Shown piece by piece: positions 29,947 to 40,430 of a stretch of 64,000 nt of DNA (within the stretch, counting starts at the first letter, position 1; each line of letters opens with the position of its first letter). The DNA lies in the NCBI GenBank assembly GCA_964440935.1, contig CAYTTY010000007.1:1-64000 (forward strand), given 5' to 3'. The position numbers were made by a program, and so were the translations under genes. Origin of the DNA: WJJR01 sp964440935 (GTDB lineage Bacteria; Zixibacteria; MSB-5A5; WJJR01). Below the pieces are notes generated by a model that saw only the letters and a program-made list of their open reading frames with translations, had not been told where the DNA came from and did not search any database.

Positions 29947-30379
29947 TGCTCATCACTCCTTCGACAGACTTACAACTTACAGCACTCACAGCGATCCGAC
30001 AACCGGTTTCTGTAAGTGCCGGTTGGTGATACGGCGCTCGGCAGCAATTTGCTGGCCCTGGCAGACAATCGGTGCCTCACAGCTCTGCTGTGAAATCCTC
30101 GGGTAAACAGGCAACGCTGATGTTTTTGATGAATCAGCGCGGGGCGGACGTACGTCCGTGCGCACGCCCGCCGCGACGGCTTCAATCAGACTGGAATTAT
30201 GACGATCGCCATAAGACCCTGAGTAGGGGCATGGCCTGCCGGGCCCGATTCGAGAGAAGGCGCTAAGGGTGAAGCGCGGACACGGCGGGCCGTATCCCTA
30301 CAAATGTAATGGTCAATTCTGATGTTCGATTCGGCTTATGGCCAGCCTGAGAATGTCTGCTCTGCCGGAGCGGCGCTAC
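29947..30379. other. Intergenic region without a gene
   Basis: These 433 bases have no recognisable gene. GGCGGACGTACGTCCG near 30143 is a short palindrome. The region must hold the promoter of the zinc-ribbon gene and the 3' end of the giant-protein transcript, but no clear terminator was found. Confidence 0.4.
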
Positions 30380-33300
30380 CTACTTGAGCAACACCATTTT
30401 GCGGGCCTGCTGGTAGTATGGTGTTGTTAACCGGTAGAAGTAGATTCCGGACGCCACGACTCGTCCCTGTTCATCCCGTCCGTCCCAAATGGCGTTATGG
30501 GCGCCGGCATCACGGTACCCCTCATCTAAGACACGCACCCGCCTCCCCGTAACATCGAAGACCTCAAGCCGTACTTCGGCCGCTACACTCAAATCGTAGC
30601 GGATGAGGGTGGATGCGTTGAATGGATTCGGATAGTTCTGCTGCAGGCGGAACGAGACCGGAAGCGGTGTCCCTCCCCCCAAATCATCGAGGAACCGCTG
30701 CAAAACCTCCTGCCCCGGCCCGTTGTTGGGGCAGTTTGCTAATCCTGAGCGCAGGGCCGCGACAATATCCGCCGACCACGCCTGCGCTTCGTCCAGCCAG
30801 GCTTCAACGACCGCCTTCGATAGAGGCACTTCCCGATCAAAGAACTCGGAAATGGTGCAAATGTCCATCGAGTCCACATCGCCGCTGCCATCGGCATCAG
30901 CGTAGGTGGCCTGGCGGACATTCCATGAGGTGGCCGGTTGGAGGGTGAAACCCGGCGGCCCCGGCGGGCGCGGATCACCAGAAAGGCCATAGAATATGCC
31001 CAGCGCGATCACGTCACCCTCGTTGACGACACCGTCATTGTCGGCATCACCGGGATAGACACCCGGCCCGGTCGGAACGGACAGCTCGGCGTCGTCAATC
31101 GGCGAACGTTCCTCGAGGCCATTGCCATTACCGTCGAAGTAATTGCCGTTGGTGTCCGTAACCACCGCACGCAACAGCACCGACAGCGTGTCATCCGGTG
31201 GCAGGAACTCGTCGGCCGTGAATCGTAACCTGCGATTCGAGGTCCACTCACGCTGGCCGGCCACGACAGTCCCCTCGCCCGATCTCACGATAAGAAACGT
31301 ATCGGAGAAGTCGGGGATGATTGGCTCGGAGAACTCGAAGTTGATTGGCTGATCAATGCGTACTTCACCCTTTGTCGACGACGCCAAACGCGGCGGCGAC
31401 TGTTCACCAATCCCCCGGCCGAAAACCGGAATCACAATTTCGGGCCGGGCGGGATCATCCGAAAGGACCCGCAATGTTGCGGAGAATGTGCTCTTCGTAC
31501 GTGGTTCGAACAGGACATCCCATCGTAGGGTTTGCTGCGGCACGAGCGATTGTCCGTTCCCCTGAACCCGGAAGACCGATGATCCGGATAGGTTCGGATC
31601 GTTCACCAGCACGCGCAGTCCGGATAACGCCGGGGCATTATTGCGCAACGTAATCGTCTTGCTCGAACCGGTCGTGACAATCGTCGAGTCCATGAAAAGC
31701 GTATCGACCGATACACTGAGCAACTGCGTTCCGTCGAATCCCAGCGGCTGCATCGCCGTTTTGGTAATCCGTGCCGGATCGTCGGCGGTCAATTGGATCG
31801 CATAGGATCCGGTTGCAAAATCGCGCGTCGGGACCGCGTGCAGCACTGTGCTGAATGGCGGGATTCCGGACGACTGGTCAAAACTGAATGTCATCGAACC
31901 CCGGCGCGGAGTACTTGTCAGCGCAGCATCGAGAGTGACAATGTTGTCGTACGATAAAACACTGGAATCGACATCGACCGAATACAGAATTGAGTCCCCA
32001 TTCACCCCGATCGAATCGATTGTCAGCTCAAATCCTCCCACCGTGATCGGCTGGCTGAGTGTCGCCGTATCCGATCCACACGGATTGGAGATGCCCAAGC
32101 GTACGGTGAAGATGCCGGGGTCATCATACGTATGAACGGGATCAGACACGTCTGCCGCATCTCCATCTCCGAAATCCCATGACCATTCGCTCGGTGCGTT
32201 GGCCGATTGATCGGTGAACGTGACTTCGAGTGGTTCAAATCCACTGATCGGTGTGGCACTCAGATCGGCCTCGGGCGGCAATCCCACCGATACCGTGTCG
32301 CCCAGCAGCACCGTGTCCGTTCCGCATTGATGCGTCATGATGAATCGCGGAACATACTCGCCGGGGACATCGTACGCGTGCTGAACGGTCAGTCCCGGTT
32401 TGCTGCCCCCATCCCCAAACTGCCACATCGATGAACTGATCGTGCCGTCAATCGTAGCGGAGAGCGTTATCGCCGATGTACCCGCACACAGGATGGTATG
32501 ATCAGCGGTGAGCGATGCGGTCGGACGTTTGTCGAGCACAATGTAGTTGTCACGCAATACAATGTCCGTGCCGCACTCGCCGGTGGCGGTGAGTTGGACA
32601 TCATACGCACGACCGCCGTCTTCATAAGTATGCGTCGGGAAGAACTCCGCCGAGCTGGAACCGTCGCCGAATTCCCACAACACGGCGGTGAGGGATTCCG
32701 TCGCTGTAAAGGCGAACTCCACGGTGTACGGATTGCACACCGGCGACGTGGCGGTGTCGTATGACGATGTAATGAACACATTGGGAGCGCGCCTGACTTC
32801 GATGAAGTCAGCCTTGACCACGGTGTCGGTGCGGCACTCGTTGATGGCAAACAACGTCACGGTGCATTTGCCAATCTTCACATAGTGATGCGTGACCGAT
32901 GCTTCGGTTCCATTGACCACAACGGTGTCTCTCGGGCTGTTATCGCCAAAATCCCACACAAACGTGTCGACCGGCGCCGTTGTGCTGCCGGTAAACTCCA
33001 CATCGATCGAATCGCAGCCAGTGCGCACGTCGGCATCAAAATCTGCGGTGAACGGGCCGGTGACCTGGATTAATCCCGGTTTCGTGATCGAATCAAGACC
33101 GCAGACCGTGTTGACGCGCAACTGAACGGAGTACAGTCCGGAATTGATGTACTCGTGTTCGACAAGATTGCCGACTGCGGTATCACCATCGCCAAAGTAC
33201 CAAGTGTAATTGGCATAGCCGGGATCATCGACGGCGGCAAATTCCGCAATCAGACGCTCGCAGGTGGCTTCGAGAATGGTGTGCGTGAAATCGGCCGGGG

Positions 33301-35017
33301 CCGGTGGCTGATACTCATCCGCACCGATATCCACGGGTTGAACACCCGGACCGAACCGCGCCTGGCCATCGATATCGCGGGTGAGATCCAGCGGCACTGA
33401 TTCCATGCGGCCGTTATCCAGTGCAGGTGACGTGCAGGTCAGGTGATAATTGTCATTGGCGGTGTCGAAAAACTGGGGGTCGCTTTCGATCAACGAGACC
33501 GCATCGAAGGGTGCAGTGCCCGGATCGTTGTTGTTGCCGTTACCAAAATAGATATTGTTGTAAAAAAGAGTACTTGGATCCGGAGGGCTATTACTAAAGT
33601 AAGCCTTCGCAGGACCGTTGAACGCAATAATGTTGTTGTCCAAGCTTGAAATAACCGATGTGGCGTCTGCTCGCGTTGCCGGCCGCGAAAACGACTTCGT
33701 GGGGTTGATTTGGTCGCCACTCTGGAGGACAAAGGAACCGATCCGGATACCGGATGTCTCAAACTGAGTTGAACCCGCCGTGCGGTTGCGCGCCACGGTG
33801 TTATTGACAAGGCTCACACTCGCATCGCCAGCGATTGATATGCCCGCCACGGCATTGCTGCTGATAACCTGGACCCGGTTTTCCACAATGACGCAGTTGG
33901 CGATTTCCCCTCGCTTGCCTCGAAAGTCAATTCCCGCGGTATTGGCGAAGGAGGTGTTGTTTCGAACAATGCAATTACGGATGGTGCCCCAAGTCGGCGT
34001 CACCACATACACACCGCCTGCGTTCAGAGCGGACTGGGCAAAATTGTCGCGAATTGTAAACCCGCCAAGAATCTGATGATCCGTTTCATTACCGGCGTCA
34101 AGAGTGACGACTGATCCGGAACTGTCACCAATAATATGCGTTTTTGCGGGGCCCTCCGATGATACAATCGTTAATGCGAATCCGGTCGGATAGTGCACCG
34201 AGCCGCGGTACACCCCGGGACGTACCACGATCACACCGTACGGATCGACCGTAATCGGCGCGACTTCAACCGCCTTCTGAATTGTTCGATACGGATTCGC
34301 TGGCGATCCATCACCGGTCATATCACTGCCGCTGGTATCCACGTACAGCGTATCGATCGGCTGATCGATAACCGTGATCGTTCCTTTCGTAAACGATACC
34401 GGCTGCGGTTGGCTGTTGCTGAAGAAGGTGGGACGAAACCCCTCCGCCGTGCAGGTGGTGTCGATTTCGAACGTTCCGGTCAGTACTCCGACATTCGCAT
34501 AGATCACTAATGAACCGTCGACATCGTATCCGGGTTGCAGTTCGTCGCCGCACGTCGGTCCGCACGCCGCGCGCAAAAACAACAGCCCTTCCGGAGATGA
34601 CGCGACCGCACCGGGCGCGGAGGCATCCTGCGACACGGCCCACACACTGTCCGGATGAACATTGTTGCAGGCATTGCCGGGAGCAAACGACAGGGTGTCG
34701 TACCGGCGCAATGTGCTCGACGCTGTCAATACGCCACTGTGCAGACGCTCGGTGTAACCCAGCCGGACTTTGGTAACGAACGCACCGCTGCTCACCGACC
34801 GCATCTCGAGTGGGAGCGTGAGGAAATCGACCGGATCTTCGTTAATGATGCGAATGCGGATGGGTATGTCTTGAGCCAAGGCGTGGACCGTCTTCGATTC
34901 AACAATCACCGACACGTCTGCCCGGACGGCACCCGTCGTCATCATGAGCAGAACGCAGCTCGCGATCAGCCCAAGGCCGATACGGCGACTGAATCTGGCT
35001 TCGTTTCGATCACCCAC
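30380..35017 (-). CDS. Giant secreted PKD/beta-helix protein with dockerin-like and type IX sorting domains
   Basis: This 1545-residue surface protein has several parts in order. They are a signal peptide (1-33), a cohesin-like sandwich (34-216), a parallel beta-helix of the DUF1565/pectate-lyase sort (222-505) ending in a DIGADEY motif (563-569), and five PKD domains (about 575-990, each with W.FGDG and H.Y). Then come an Ig-like domain (995-1098), an ASH/DUF1573-like sandwich (1099-1205) and an SbsA/Big_5-like domain (1206-1315). A dockerin-like pair of Ca-binding loops follows (GDADNDGVVNEGDV, ADADGSGDVDSMDI; 1320-1395). The end is a FlgD-like type IX sorting domain (NYPNPFN at 1461; final KMVLLK). 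It starts at GTG and is a shorter paralog of the next gene. Confidence 0.9.
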   Translation of the reverse strand: MGDRNEARFSRRIGLGLIASCVLLMMTTGAVRADVSVIVESKTVHALAQDIPIRIRIINEDPVDFLTLPLEMRSVSSGAFVTKVRLGYTERLHSGVLTASSTLRRYDTLSFAPGNACNNVHPDSVWAVSQDASAPGAVASSPEGLLFLRAACGPTCGDELQPGYDVDGSLVIYANVGVLTGTFEIDTTCTAEGFRPTFFSNSQPQPVSFTKGTITVIDQPIDTLYVDTSGSDMTGDGSPANPYRTIQKAVEVAPITVDPYGVIVVRPGVYRGSVHYPTGFALTIVSSEGPAKTHIIGDSSGSVVTLDAGNETDHQILGGFTIRDNFAQSALNAGGVYVVTPTWGTIRNCIVRNNTSFANTAGIDFRGKRGEIANCVIVENRVQVISSNAVAGISIAGDASVSLVNNTVARNRTAGSTQFETSGIRIGSFVLQSGDQINPTKSFSRPATRADATSVISSLDNNIIAFNGPAKAYFSNSPPDPSTLFYNNIYFGNGNNNDPGTAPFDAVSLIESDPQFFDTANDNYHLTCTSPALDNGRMESVPLDLTRDIDGQARFGPGVQPVDIGADEYQPPAPADFTHTILEATCERLIAEFAAVDDPGYANYTWYFGDGDTAVGNLVEHEYINSGLYSVQLRVNTVCGLDSITKPGLIQVTGPFTADFDADVRTGCDSIDVEFTGSTTAPVDTFVWDFGDNSPRDTVVVNGTEASVTHHYVKIGKCTVTLFAINECRTDTVVKADFIEVRRAPNVFITSSYDTATSPVCNPYTVEFAFTATESLTAVLWEFGDGSSSAEFFPTHTYEDGGRAYDVQLTATGECGTDIVLRDNYIVLDKRPTASLTADHTILCAGTSAITLSATIDGTISSSMWQFGDGGSKPGLTVQHAYDVPGEYVPRFIMTHQCGTDTVLLGDTVSVGLPPEADLSATPISGFEPLEVTFTDQSANAPSEWSWDFGDGDAADVSDPVHTYDDPGIFTVRLGISNPCGSDTATLSQPITVGGFELTIDSIGVNGDSILYSVDVDSSVLSYDNIVTLDAALTSTPRRGSMTFSFDQSSGIPPFSTVLHAVPTRDFATGSYAIQLTADDPARITKTAMQPLGFDGTQLLSVSVDTLFMDSTIVTTGSSKTITLRNNAPALSGLRVLVNDPNLSGSSVFRVQGNGQSLVPQQTLRWDVLFEPRTKSTFSATLRVLSDDPARPEIVIPVFGRGIGEQSPPRLASSTKGEVRIDQPINFEFSEPIIPDFSDTFLIVRSGEGTVVAGQREWTSNRRLRFTADEFLPPDDTLSVLLRAVVTDTNGNYFDGNGNGLEERSPIDDAELSVPTGPGVYPGDADNDGVVNEGDVIALGIFYGLSGDPRPPGPPGFTLQPATSWNVRQATYADADGSGDVDSMDICTISEFFDREVPLSKAVVEAWLDEAQAWSADIVAALRSGLANCPNNGPGQEVLQRFLDDLGGGTPLPVSFRLQQNYPNPFNASTLIRYDLSVAAEVRLEVFDVTGRRVRVLDEGYRDAGAHNAIWDGRDEQGRVVASGIYFYRLTTPYYQQARKMVLLK

Positions 35018-35177
35018 ACGTCAATCCATTGCCTACCAGTTCCACGTAACGGCCCACCACCGCCGCAAGCGGACTAATATATGACATTGTCGCGGCAGAA
35101 CACCCATTTGCATGACCAAGTGGAATCATTGATTTGAAATCCCCAAATCGCTCTGAGACCTTGTGCCCGCCAATAAC

Positions 35178-35204
35178 GCGGGGGCGTATGCCATACGCCC
35201 CCGC
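35178..35204. repeat. GGGCGTAT hairpin (copy 3)
   Basis: A 12-bp perfect stem (GCGGGGGCGTAT with ATACGCCCCCGC) and a 3-base loop GCC, in the 227-base gap between the two giant genes. It contains the 8-bp stem seen at 9449 and 9495. Confidence 0.65.
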
Positions 35205-35244
35205 CATAACGAAACGTCTCTTTTAACCACCGCCGGCGATGGGC

Positions 35245-38200
35245 CTACTTCAACAAGACCATCTTGCGGGCCTGTGAGAACGCCGGAGTCTCCAAACGGT
35301 AGAAGTACACTCCCGAGGCGACAAAATTTCCGTTTTCATCGCGACCATCCCAGATGACGTGATAGCGGCCCGTCTCCTGCTCCTGATCCCGCAGCACACG
35401 AATCAGATGCCCCTGAACATCATACACCCGAAGGGTCACTGTGGCGGGCTCACTGAGCGCATACTCGATGACCGTGACTGGGTTGAAGGGATTCGGATAG
35501 TTCTGCGCCAATTCGAACGATTTTGGCACCGTTGCCGGCGATTGCAGGCTTCCCTCCAGGAACGTTTTCAAAATGCTGTTCCCCTGACCCTCTCCCGGGC
35601 AGTGCTCGAGCGCGGCGATTAATGCTCGGATGATCTCGTCTCCGGATGTCCCCGACTCATTCAACCACTGCTCAACAACGCTCTTGGGCAGCTCGACACT
35701 CTGATCGAAATAGTCGGCAATCGGACAGATGTCCATCGAATCGATGACCCCATCGCCGTTGGCGTCGGCATAGGTCATGGCACGGCTTTGCGGCCACGCC
35801 TCGGCGGGTTGCAGCGTGAAGCCGGGCTGCGGATTCTCACGCGCCGGTCCGCTTTCTCTGTAGAAGCGACCCAGCGGCAAGACGTCGGTTTCATTAACGA
35901 CACCGTCGTTGTCGGTATCGCCGGGATACACACCCGGGCCGGTGTAAAACACGAACGTGAAGTTGTCGTCGGGAGCGCCCTCCTCCTCGCCATCCTCGTC
36001 GCCGTCAAGCGTATTCCCCGCCAAATCGACGACGCGGTCGGCATCAACTGTCACCGAGATTGTATCATCGATCGGCAGGAAACCATCAGGTGTGAATATC
36101 AACGTATCGGGACCGCCGAACGACACGGTTCCGGGTATGGCCACATCTCCGGGCACTGAACGGACCGAAACAGCGTCCTCAATGGGGTCGGGACTCTGAA
36201 TAGCCTCGGAGATAACGACGGTGAGCACATCATCAATGGTGGTTTCCTGCAACGAATCGGGTGCTGCCGACATGACATACGGCGGGCTCTGTTCTGGTAT
36301 TCCGGATCCTGTCACAACGAGGGTTGCTTTGCGTGTCACCGGATCATCCGAGTCAATCGTGATCGTCGCCGAATCGGTGCCCAGCTCGGCGGGACAGAAT
36401 ACAACTTCCCACTTGGCCGAATCGCCGGGAGATAGTGACACACTGGTCGCGCCCATCACCTGAAACGCTGCATTGTCGGATGTGACTCCGAGAATGGTCA
36501 AAACGGAATCGGTTCCACGCGGTTGTGCCGAATTCCTAATGCACAGCGTATCGCGAATACACAGTCCGGTATCAATGGGCGCAAGTGCCATGGCCGTCGG
36601 TGTATACTCGATCAGCGTCACGCCCTCAAAGTCCAATAGATGCGTGGACGTTCGTGCTACTCCGCGTTGTTGATCGGTTGCGGTAATTGTGATCGTGTAT
36701 TCCCCGGCAGACAGACCACCAATCGGTATGGCTGTCATATCCGTCGTAAACGGTGGCACACTCTGCGCATCATCGAAATCGAAAACCAGACTGCCGCGAA
36801 CCGGAGCCGGTTCGAATTGCGCACTGAGGGAAATCGTGTTGTTGTAGAACACACATTCGTCGACATCTACACGGTAGACGCGTGAGTCGCCGACCGTTCC
36901 GATAATTTGGCTCGACATGTCGAAATCCCCGACACGTATGCGATCCGTCAATGGTGTCGATAAGATGCTCCCGCACTCGTTACTCACCGTGAGCGCCGGT
37001 TGATACTCACCACACTCCGCATAGGTATGTGATGGCGCCGAGGCGGACGATGTCCCATCATCTCCAAACATCCACAGCCAGTTGCCGGGGTTATTCGGTG
37101 TCTCGTCGGTGAATTGTACCGTGAGCGGGGCGTAGCCACTGTCCGGCGTATAGCTGAAGGCGGTATTCGGTAATCCCTGCACCACGATCGAATCGTTGTC
37201 GCCGGCAAGCGTCAGAGTGTCGACACCGCAGTCGTGGCGATAGATGAATTGTGGCGTGTACACGCCCGCAATCGCGTATTGGTATGTCACCGACAACCCA
37301 GTTGCGCTTTCCCCGTCGCCAAATAACCACGTTGCAGAATCGTCGACAGCGGGACTCACCGCGACGGTAAAATCAATCGAGTCACCGTTGACGCACACAT
37401 CCTGAATCGATGCGGACGGGCCGGAGGTGAATTCCGCGCCGCCGAGAAGCGTGACGTGACTGATGAACGTCACCGTATCCGAACCACAGGGACCATTGGC
37501 GATCAGTCTGACATCATAATCACCGGGGCTCAGATAAGTATGTACCGGGTTCGCCAAATTGCTTGAACCGCCATCGCCAAAGTCCCAACTGTAGCCAACG
37601 ACGTCGCCGTCGACGTCAGACCAAAAACGCACCAGCAGGGGCGCACAGGCGGTCTCCGTAAGCGAATCGGCCGACGAGGCAAACGATGCGTTTGGTCTGG
37701 TGCCCATGATGATAGTGTCTTGCGGGAAGAACAGATCAAACGTCTCCACACCACAGCCGTCCCAAACCGTCAACATGGGAACGAACTTTCCGACGGAATC
37801 GTAGACATGCGTGGGTGTCATCAGTGTACTCGAATCCCCATCGTCGAACACCCATAAGACCGAGTCGGGTGATGGGAAGAACTCGACGGTGAATTGTATC
37901 GTGTCTCCGGGGCAGCCCGTGCCGGGGGACGCGATCGGCTGTGTCACCAACTGCGCGTCGGAGACCACCTGAATTGTATCGTCGTAGGTGAACGTATCAA
38001 CGCCACATGCTGACGTCACGATCACAGAGACAAGGTAATCGCCGCCTTCGACGTATTCGTGCGTCGGTATCGCGACTGTCGATGAGTCGCCATCACCGAA
38101 GTGCCACACGTATGTGAACAGACTTTCGGTCGACGCTGTCTCAAATGTCACCTCTAACGGTGAACAGACGGGCCGCAATGTGTCTGGAATGGTATCGTAT

Positions 38201-40428
38201 GTCGATGATACGGTAACGTCCAGTAGGTCTTCAACGACGATAGTCGTCGTGTCCTCAAATACTCCACATAGAGAGTAACTGCGGACGGTCACCAGAACAT
38301 GGCCGGTGTCGGTGTATACATGCGATGTGTCGTGGCCGGTCAACGGGCCACTAACCGTTAACGAGTCGCCGTCGCCAAAAACCCAGCGAACGCTATCGGC
38401 AGGACTGGACAGCGTGACGGAAAAGTCAACTGTGGTCGGGACACACGACGGATCGGACGCGCTCATCGTCGGGATTGGCACATCGAGCACCCGGATTGAA
38501 TCAGACGTTGTGAACGTGTCTGCACTGATCGGGTTGGCGACGATTAGGGTAACGAAGTAGACACCGGGATCGTTGTAGATGTGTTCCGGCTCGGCAAACG
38601 CGGGACCGTATCCCGAATCGACCTGCCCGTCGCCGTAGTCCCAGATGAATGTTTCGTCGACACACTCGGACAGACTGTGAAATGCCACGGTGTGGGGCGG
38701 GCAGCCGACCGTGTCCGCATAATCCACCAATTCAAAGTCAGCGGTTTTACTGCTGTCGATAAACTGATCGCCACCGGCGTCGACCAGAACACCCGTACCG
38801 AATCCAAAGCGGTCGTCCATGTCGATATCGTAGACGAGATAAGGCGGCACGGCACTGCCATCCCCCAACTGAATTGCCGGCGATTGGCAGGTGAGATGGT
38901 AGTCTTCGCTGCCGGTCGTCGTATCGACGAATAGGGGATCAGCAAAGACACAGGTCGACGAGTCAATCACTGTGTTGGGGCCGGTGCTGCCCCCTACGTT
39001 GCCAACAATCACTGAATGCCTGGCTGGGGCGACCTCGGCCAACGGCTCGGAAAAAACACCGAAGTTCGGTCCGTTGTCGGCAATGATATTATTGGCAAAT
39101 CCGGAAACCACTCCTGATGGACTCACGGCGGAGGGATTCGCCTTTCCCAATGGAGGAATAACGCCGAGTTCCGCGATATAGATACCGGACCCGTCGCTGG
39201 GGCATGTGTTACGTGCGACGGTATTATTCACGATATCGCAGTCGCCAGCGGGACCAACATATATCCCACCCGCCGATCCGGCCGAGTTGCCGAGGGACTC
39301 ATTGTCGACAATCCAGTTTCCGGCAATGACGCCGATGCCGCGGAACGAAATGCCGCCGGCGCCGCCGGGACCGGCTTCATTGTCACGAATAATGCAATTG
39401 TATATCTCGCCGTATGTGTCTTCAGTCACGTAGACGCCGGCTGCGTTGCACGAGGAACAGATGTTGTCGCGGATGGTGAACCCGTCGACGAGATACTCGC
39501 GATCGCTGCCGAAATAGGAATCGATCGTGACGGCCGGGTCCACCGAATTGCCGATGATACGCGTGTTGAACGGTCCTTCCAATGAAATCAGGTCAACATT
39601 GGCCGAATCTTCAAAGACGATGGATTCGTTGTACCCTCCGGACCGGACGAGGATTGTTGTCTTCTCGGCAAACCGATCAACGGCGTTCATTGCCGCCTGA
39701 ATGGTCTGGAATGGCTGGGATTCGGTTCCGGGGTTTGTGTCACTGCCGCTGACATCATCCACCCATAATGTCTCGGGTGGATTGAGTACACTGATGACAC
39801 CCGGAACCACGACGGGCACTTCCGTTCCACCGCCGTTGTCCGCAAAAAGTGGCCCACCGCCAACCGCGAGGCAACTCTCATCAATTCGAATCTCTCCCAC
39901 GAGTGTATCAAGGTTCACGGTCAAAACCAGCGAGCCGGTAACATCCGCTCCGGCTATCATCCCGGAATCGGATGGAGAACAGGACGTGGTCGGACACCCA
40001 TATTGAATGGCGATAGAGTCCCCGTCGACCGAAACAGTCGTGTCTGCATCAATCATCTCCGTATCCTTGTAAGGACATGGCGGAGACAACAGCGGCACCG
40101 GGTAGAATCCCAAATCCCGGTGTTTCTCGAGTGGTGCCAAACCGGCCAGACGGTCGTCGAAGTCCAGCTTCAGATCGGTGAAGTAGGCATCGCCCCGAAT
40201 CTTCCGGACTTCCAGAGGAACAAAGAAATTGAAGATTTCGAAGCTGTTGACGACCCGAATTCGGATCTCAACATTTTGGTCGCCCGGACGCACAATCTTG
40301 GATTCGACAATCACACTGTCGGCTGCTGAGGCCGTCGACGTTGCGATGCCGCAACCGATCAGAGTCAGGATAGCAATCGCTATGAGACGTCGCGTCCATG
40401 CCTGTATGGGAGTCTGCTGTTTAAACAT
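35245..40428 (-). CDS. Giant secreted PKD/beta-helix protein, longer paralog
   Basis: This 1727-residue paralog of the previous protein has the same order: signal peptide (1-35), cohesin-like domain (36-218), beta-helix (about 225-510), now seven PKD domains (about 560-1190), Ig-like, ASH-like (about 1281-1387) and Big_5-like (about 1388-1497) domains. The dockerin-like Ca loops (GDTDNDGVVNETDV, ADANGDGVIDSMDI; about 1502-1577) and the type IX sorting domain (about 1635-1727, NYPNPFNPVT, final KMVLLK) follow. PKD domains are built for adhesion or extension, and beta-helices often bind or cut glycans; no catalytic residues were identified. The ATG has GGGAGGTGA upstream and is 2 bases from the cohesin lipoprotein stop. 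Confidence 0.92.
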   Translation of the reverse strand: MFKQQTPIQAWTRRLIAIAILTLIGCGIATSTASAADSVIVESKIVRPGDQNVEIRIRVVNSFEIFNFFVPLEVRKIRGDAYFTDLKLDFDDRLAGLAPLEKHRDLGFYPVPLLSPPCPYKDTEMIDADTTVSVDGDSIAIQYGCPTTSCSPSDSGMIAGADVTGSLVLTVNLDTLVGEIRIDESCLAVGGGPLFADNGGGTEVPVVVPGVISVLNPPETLWVDDVSGSDTNPGTESQPFQTIQAAMNAVDRFAEKTTILVRSGGYNESIVFEDSANVDLISLEGPFNTRIIGNSVDPAVTIDSYFGSDREYLVDGFTIRDNICSSCNAAGVYVTEDTYGEIYNCIIRDNEAGPGGAGGISFRGIGVIAGNWIVDNESLGNSAGSAGGIYVGPAGDCDIVNNTVARNTCPSDGSGIYIAELGVIPPLGKANPSAVSPSGVVSGFANNIIADNGPNFGVFSEPLAEVAPARHSVIVGNVGGSTGPNTVIDSSTCVFADPLFVDTTTGSEDYHLTCQSPAIQLGDGSAVPPYLVYDIDMDDRFGFGTGVLVDAGGDQFIDSSKTADFELVDYADTVGCPPHTVAFHSLSECVDETFIWDYGDGQVDSGYGPAFAEPEHIYNDPGVYFVTLIVANPISADTFTTSDSIRVLDVPIPTMSASDPSCVPTTVDFSVTLSSPADSVRWVFGDGDSLTVSGPLTGHDTSHVYTDTGHVLVTVRSYSLCGVFEDTTTIVVEDLLDVTVSSTYDTIPDTLRPVCSPLEVTFETASTESLFTYVWHFGDGDSSTVAIPTHEYVEGGDYLVSVIVTSACGVDTFTYDDTIQVVSDAQLVTQPIASPGTGCPGDTIQFTVEFFPSPDSVLWVFDDGDSSTLMTPTHVYDSVGKFVPMLTVWDGCGVETFDLFFPQDTIIMGTRPNASFASSADSLTETACAPLLVRFWSDVDGDVVGYSWDFGDGGSSNLANPVHTYLSPGDYDVRLIANGPCGSDTVTFISHVTLLGGAEFTSGPSASIQDVCVNGDSIDFTVAVSPAVDDSATWLFGDGESATGLSVTYQYAIAGVYTPQFIYRHDCGVDTLTLAGDNDSIVVQGLPNTAFSYTPDSGYAPLTVQFTDETPNNPGNWLWMFGDDGTSSASAPSHTYAECGEYQPALTVSNECGSILSTPLTDRIRVGDFDMSSQIIGTVGDSRVYRVDVDECVFYNNTISLSAQFEPAPVRGSLVFDFDDAQSVPPFTTDMTAIPIGGLSAGEYTITITATDQQRGVARTSTHLLDFEGVTLIEYTPTAMALAPIDTGLCIRDTLCIRNSAQPRGTDSVLTILGVTSDNAAFQVMGATSVSLSPGDSAKWEVVFCPAELGTDSATITIDSDDPVTRKATLVVTGSGIPEQSPPYVMSAAPDSLQETTIDDVLTVVISEAIQSPDPIEDAVSVRSVPGDVAIPGTVSFGGPDTLIFTPDGFLPIDDTISVTVDADRVVDLAGNTLDGDEDGEEEGAPDDNFTFVFYTGPGVYPGDTDNDGVVNETDVLPLGRFYRESGPARENPQPGFTLQPAEAWPQSRAMTYADANGDGVIDSMDICPIADYFDQSVELPKSVVEQWLNESGTSGDEIIRALIAALEHCPGEGQGNSILKTFLEGSLQSPATVPKSFELAQNYPNPFNPVTVIEYALSEPATVTLRVYDVQGHLIRVLRDQEQETGRYHVIWDGRDENGNFVASGVYFYRLETPAFSQARKMVLLK

Positions 40429-40430
40429 GA

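Noticed and set aside
32600..39500. Regularly spaced repeats resembling a CRISPR or tandem array
   Set aside because: These are the PKD-domain codons (W.FGDG...H.Y) repeating about every 250 bases inside two real genes. There are no identical repeats or spacers.
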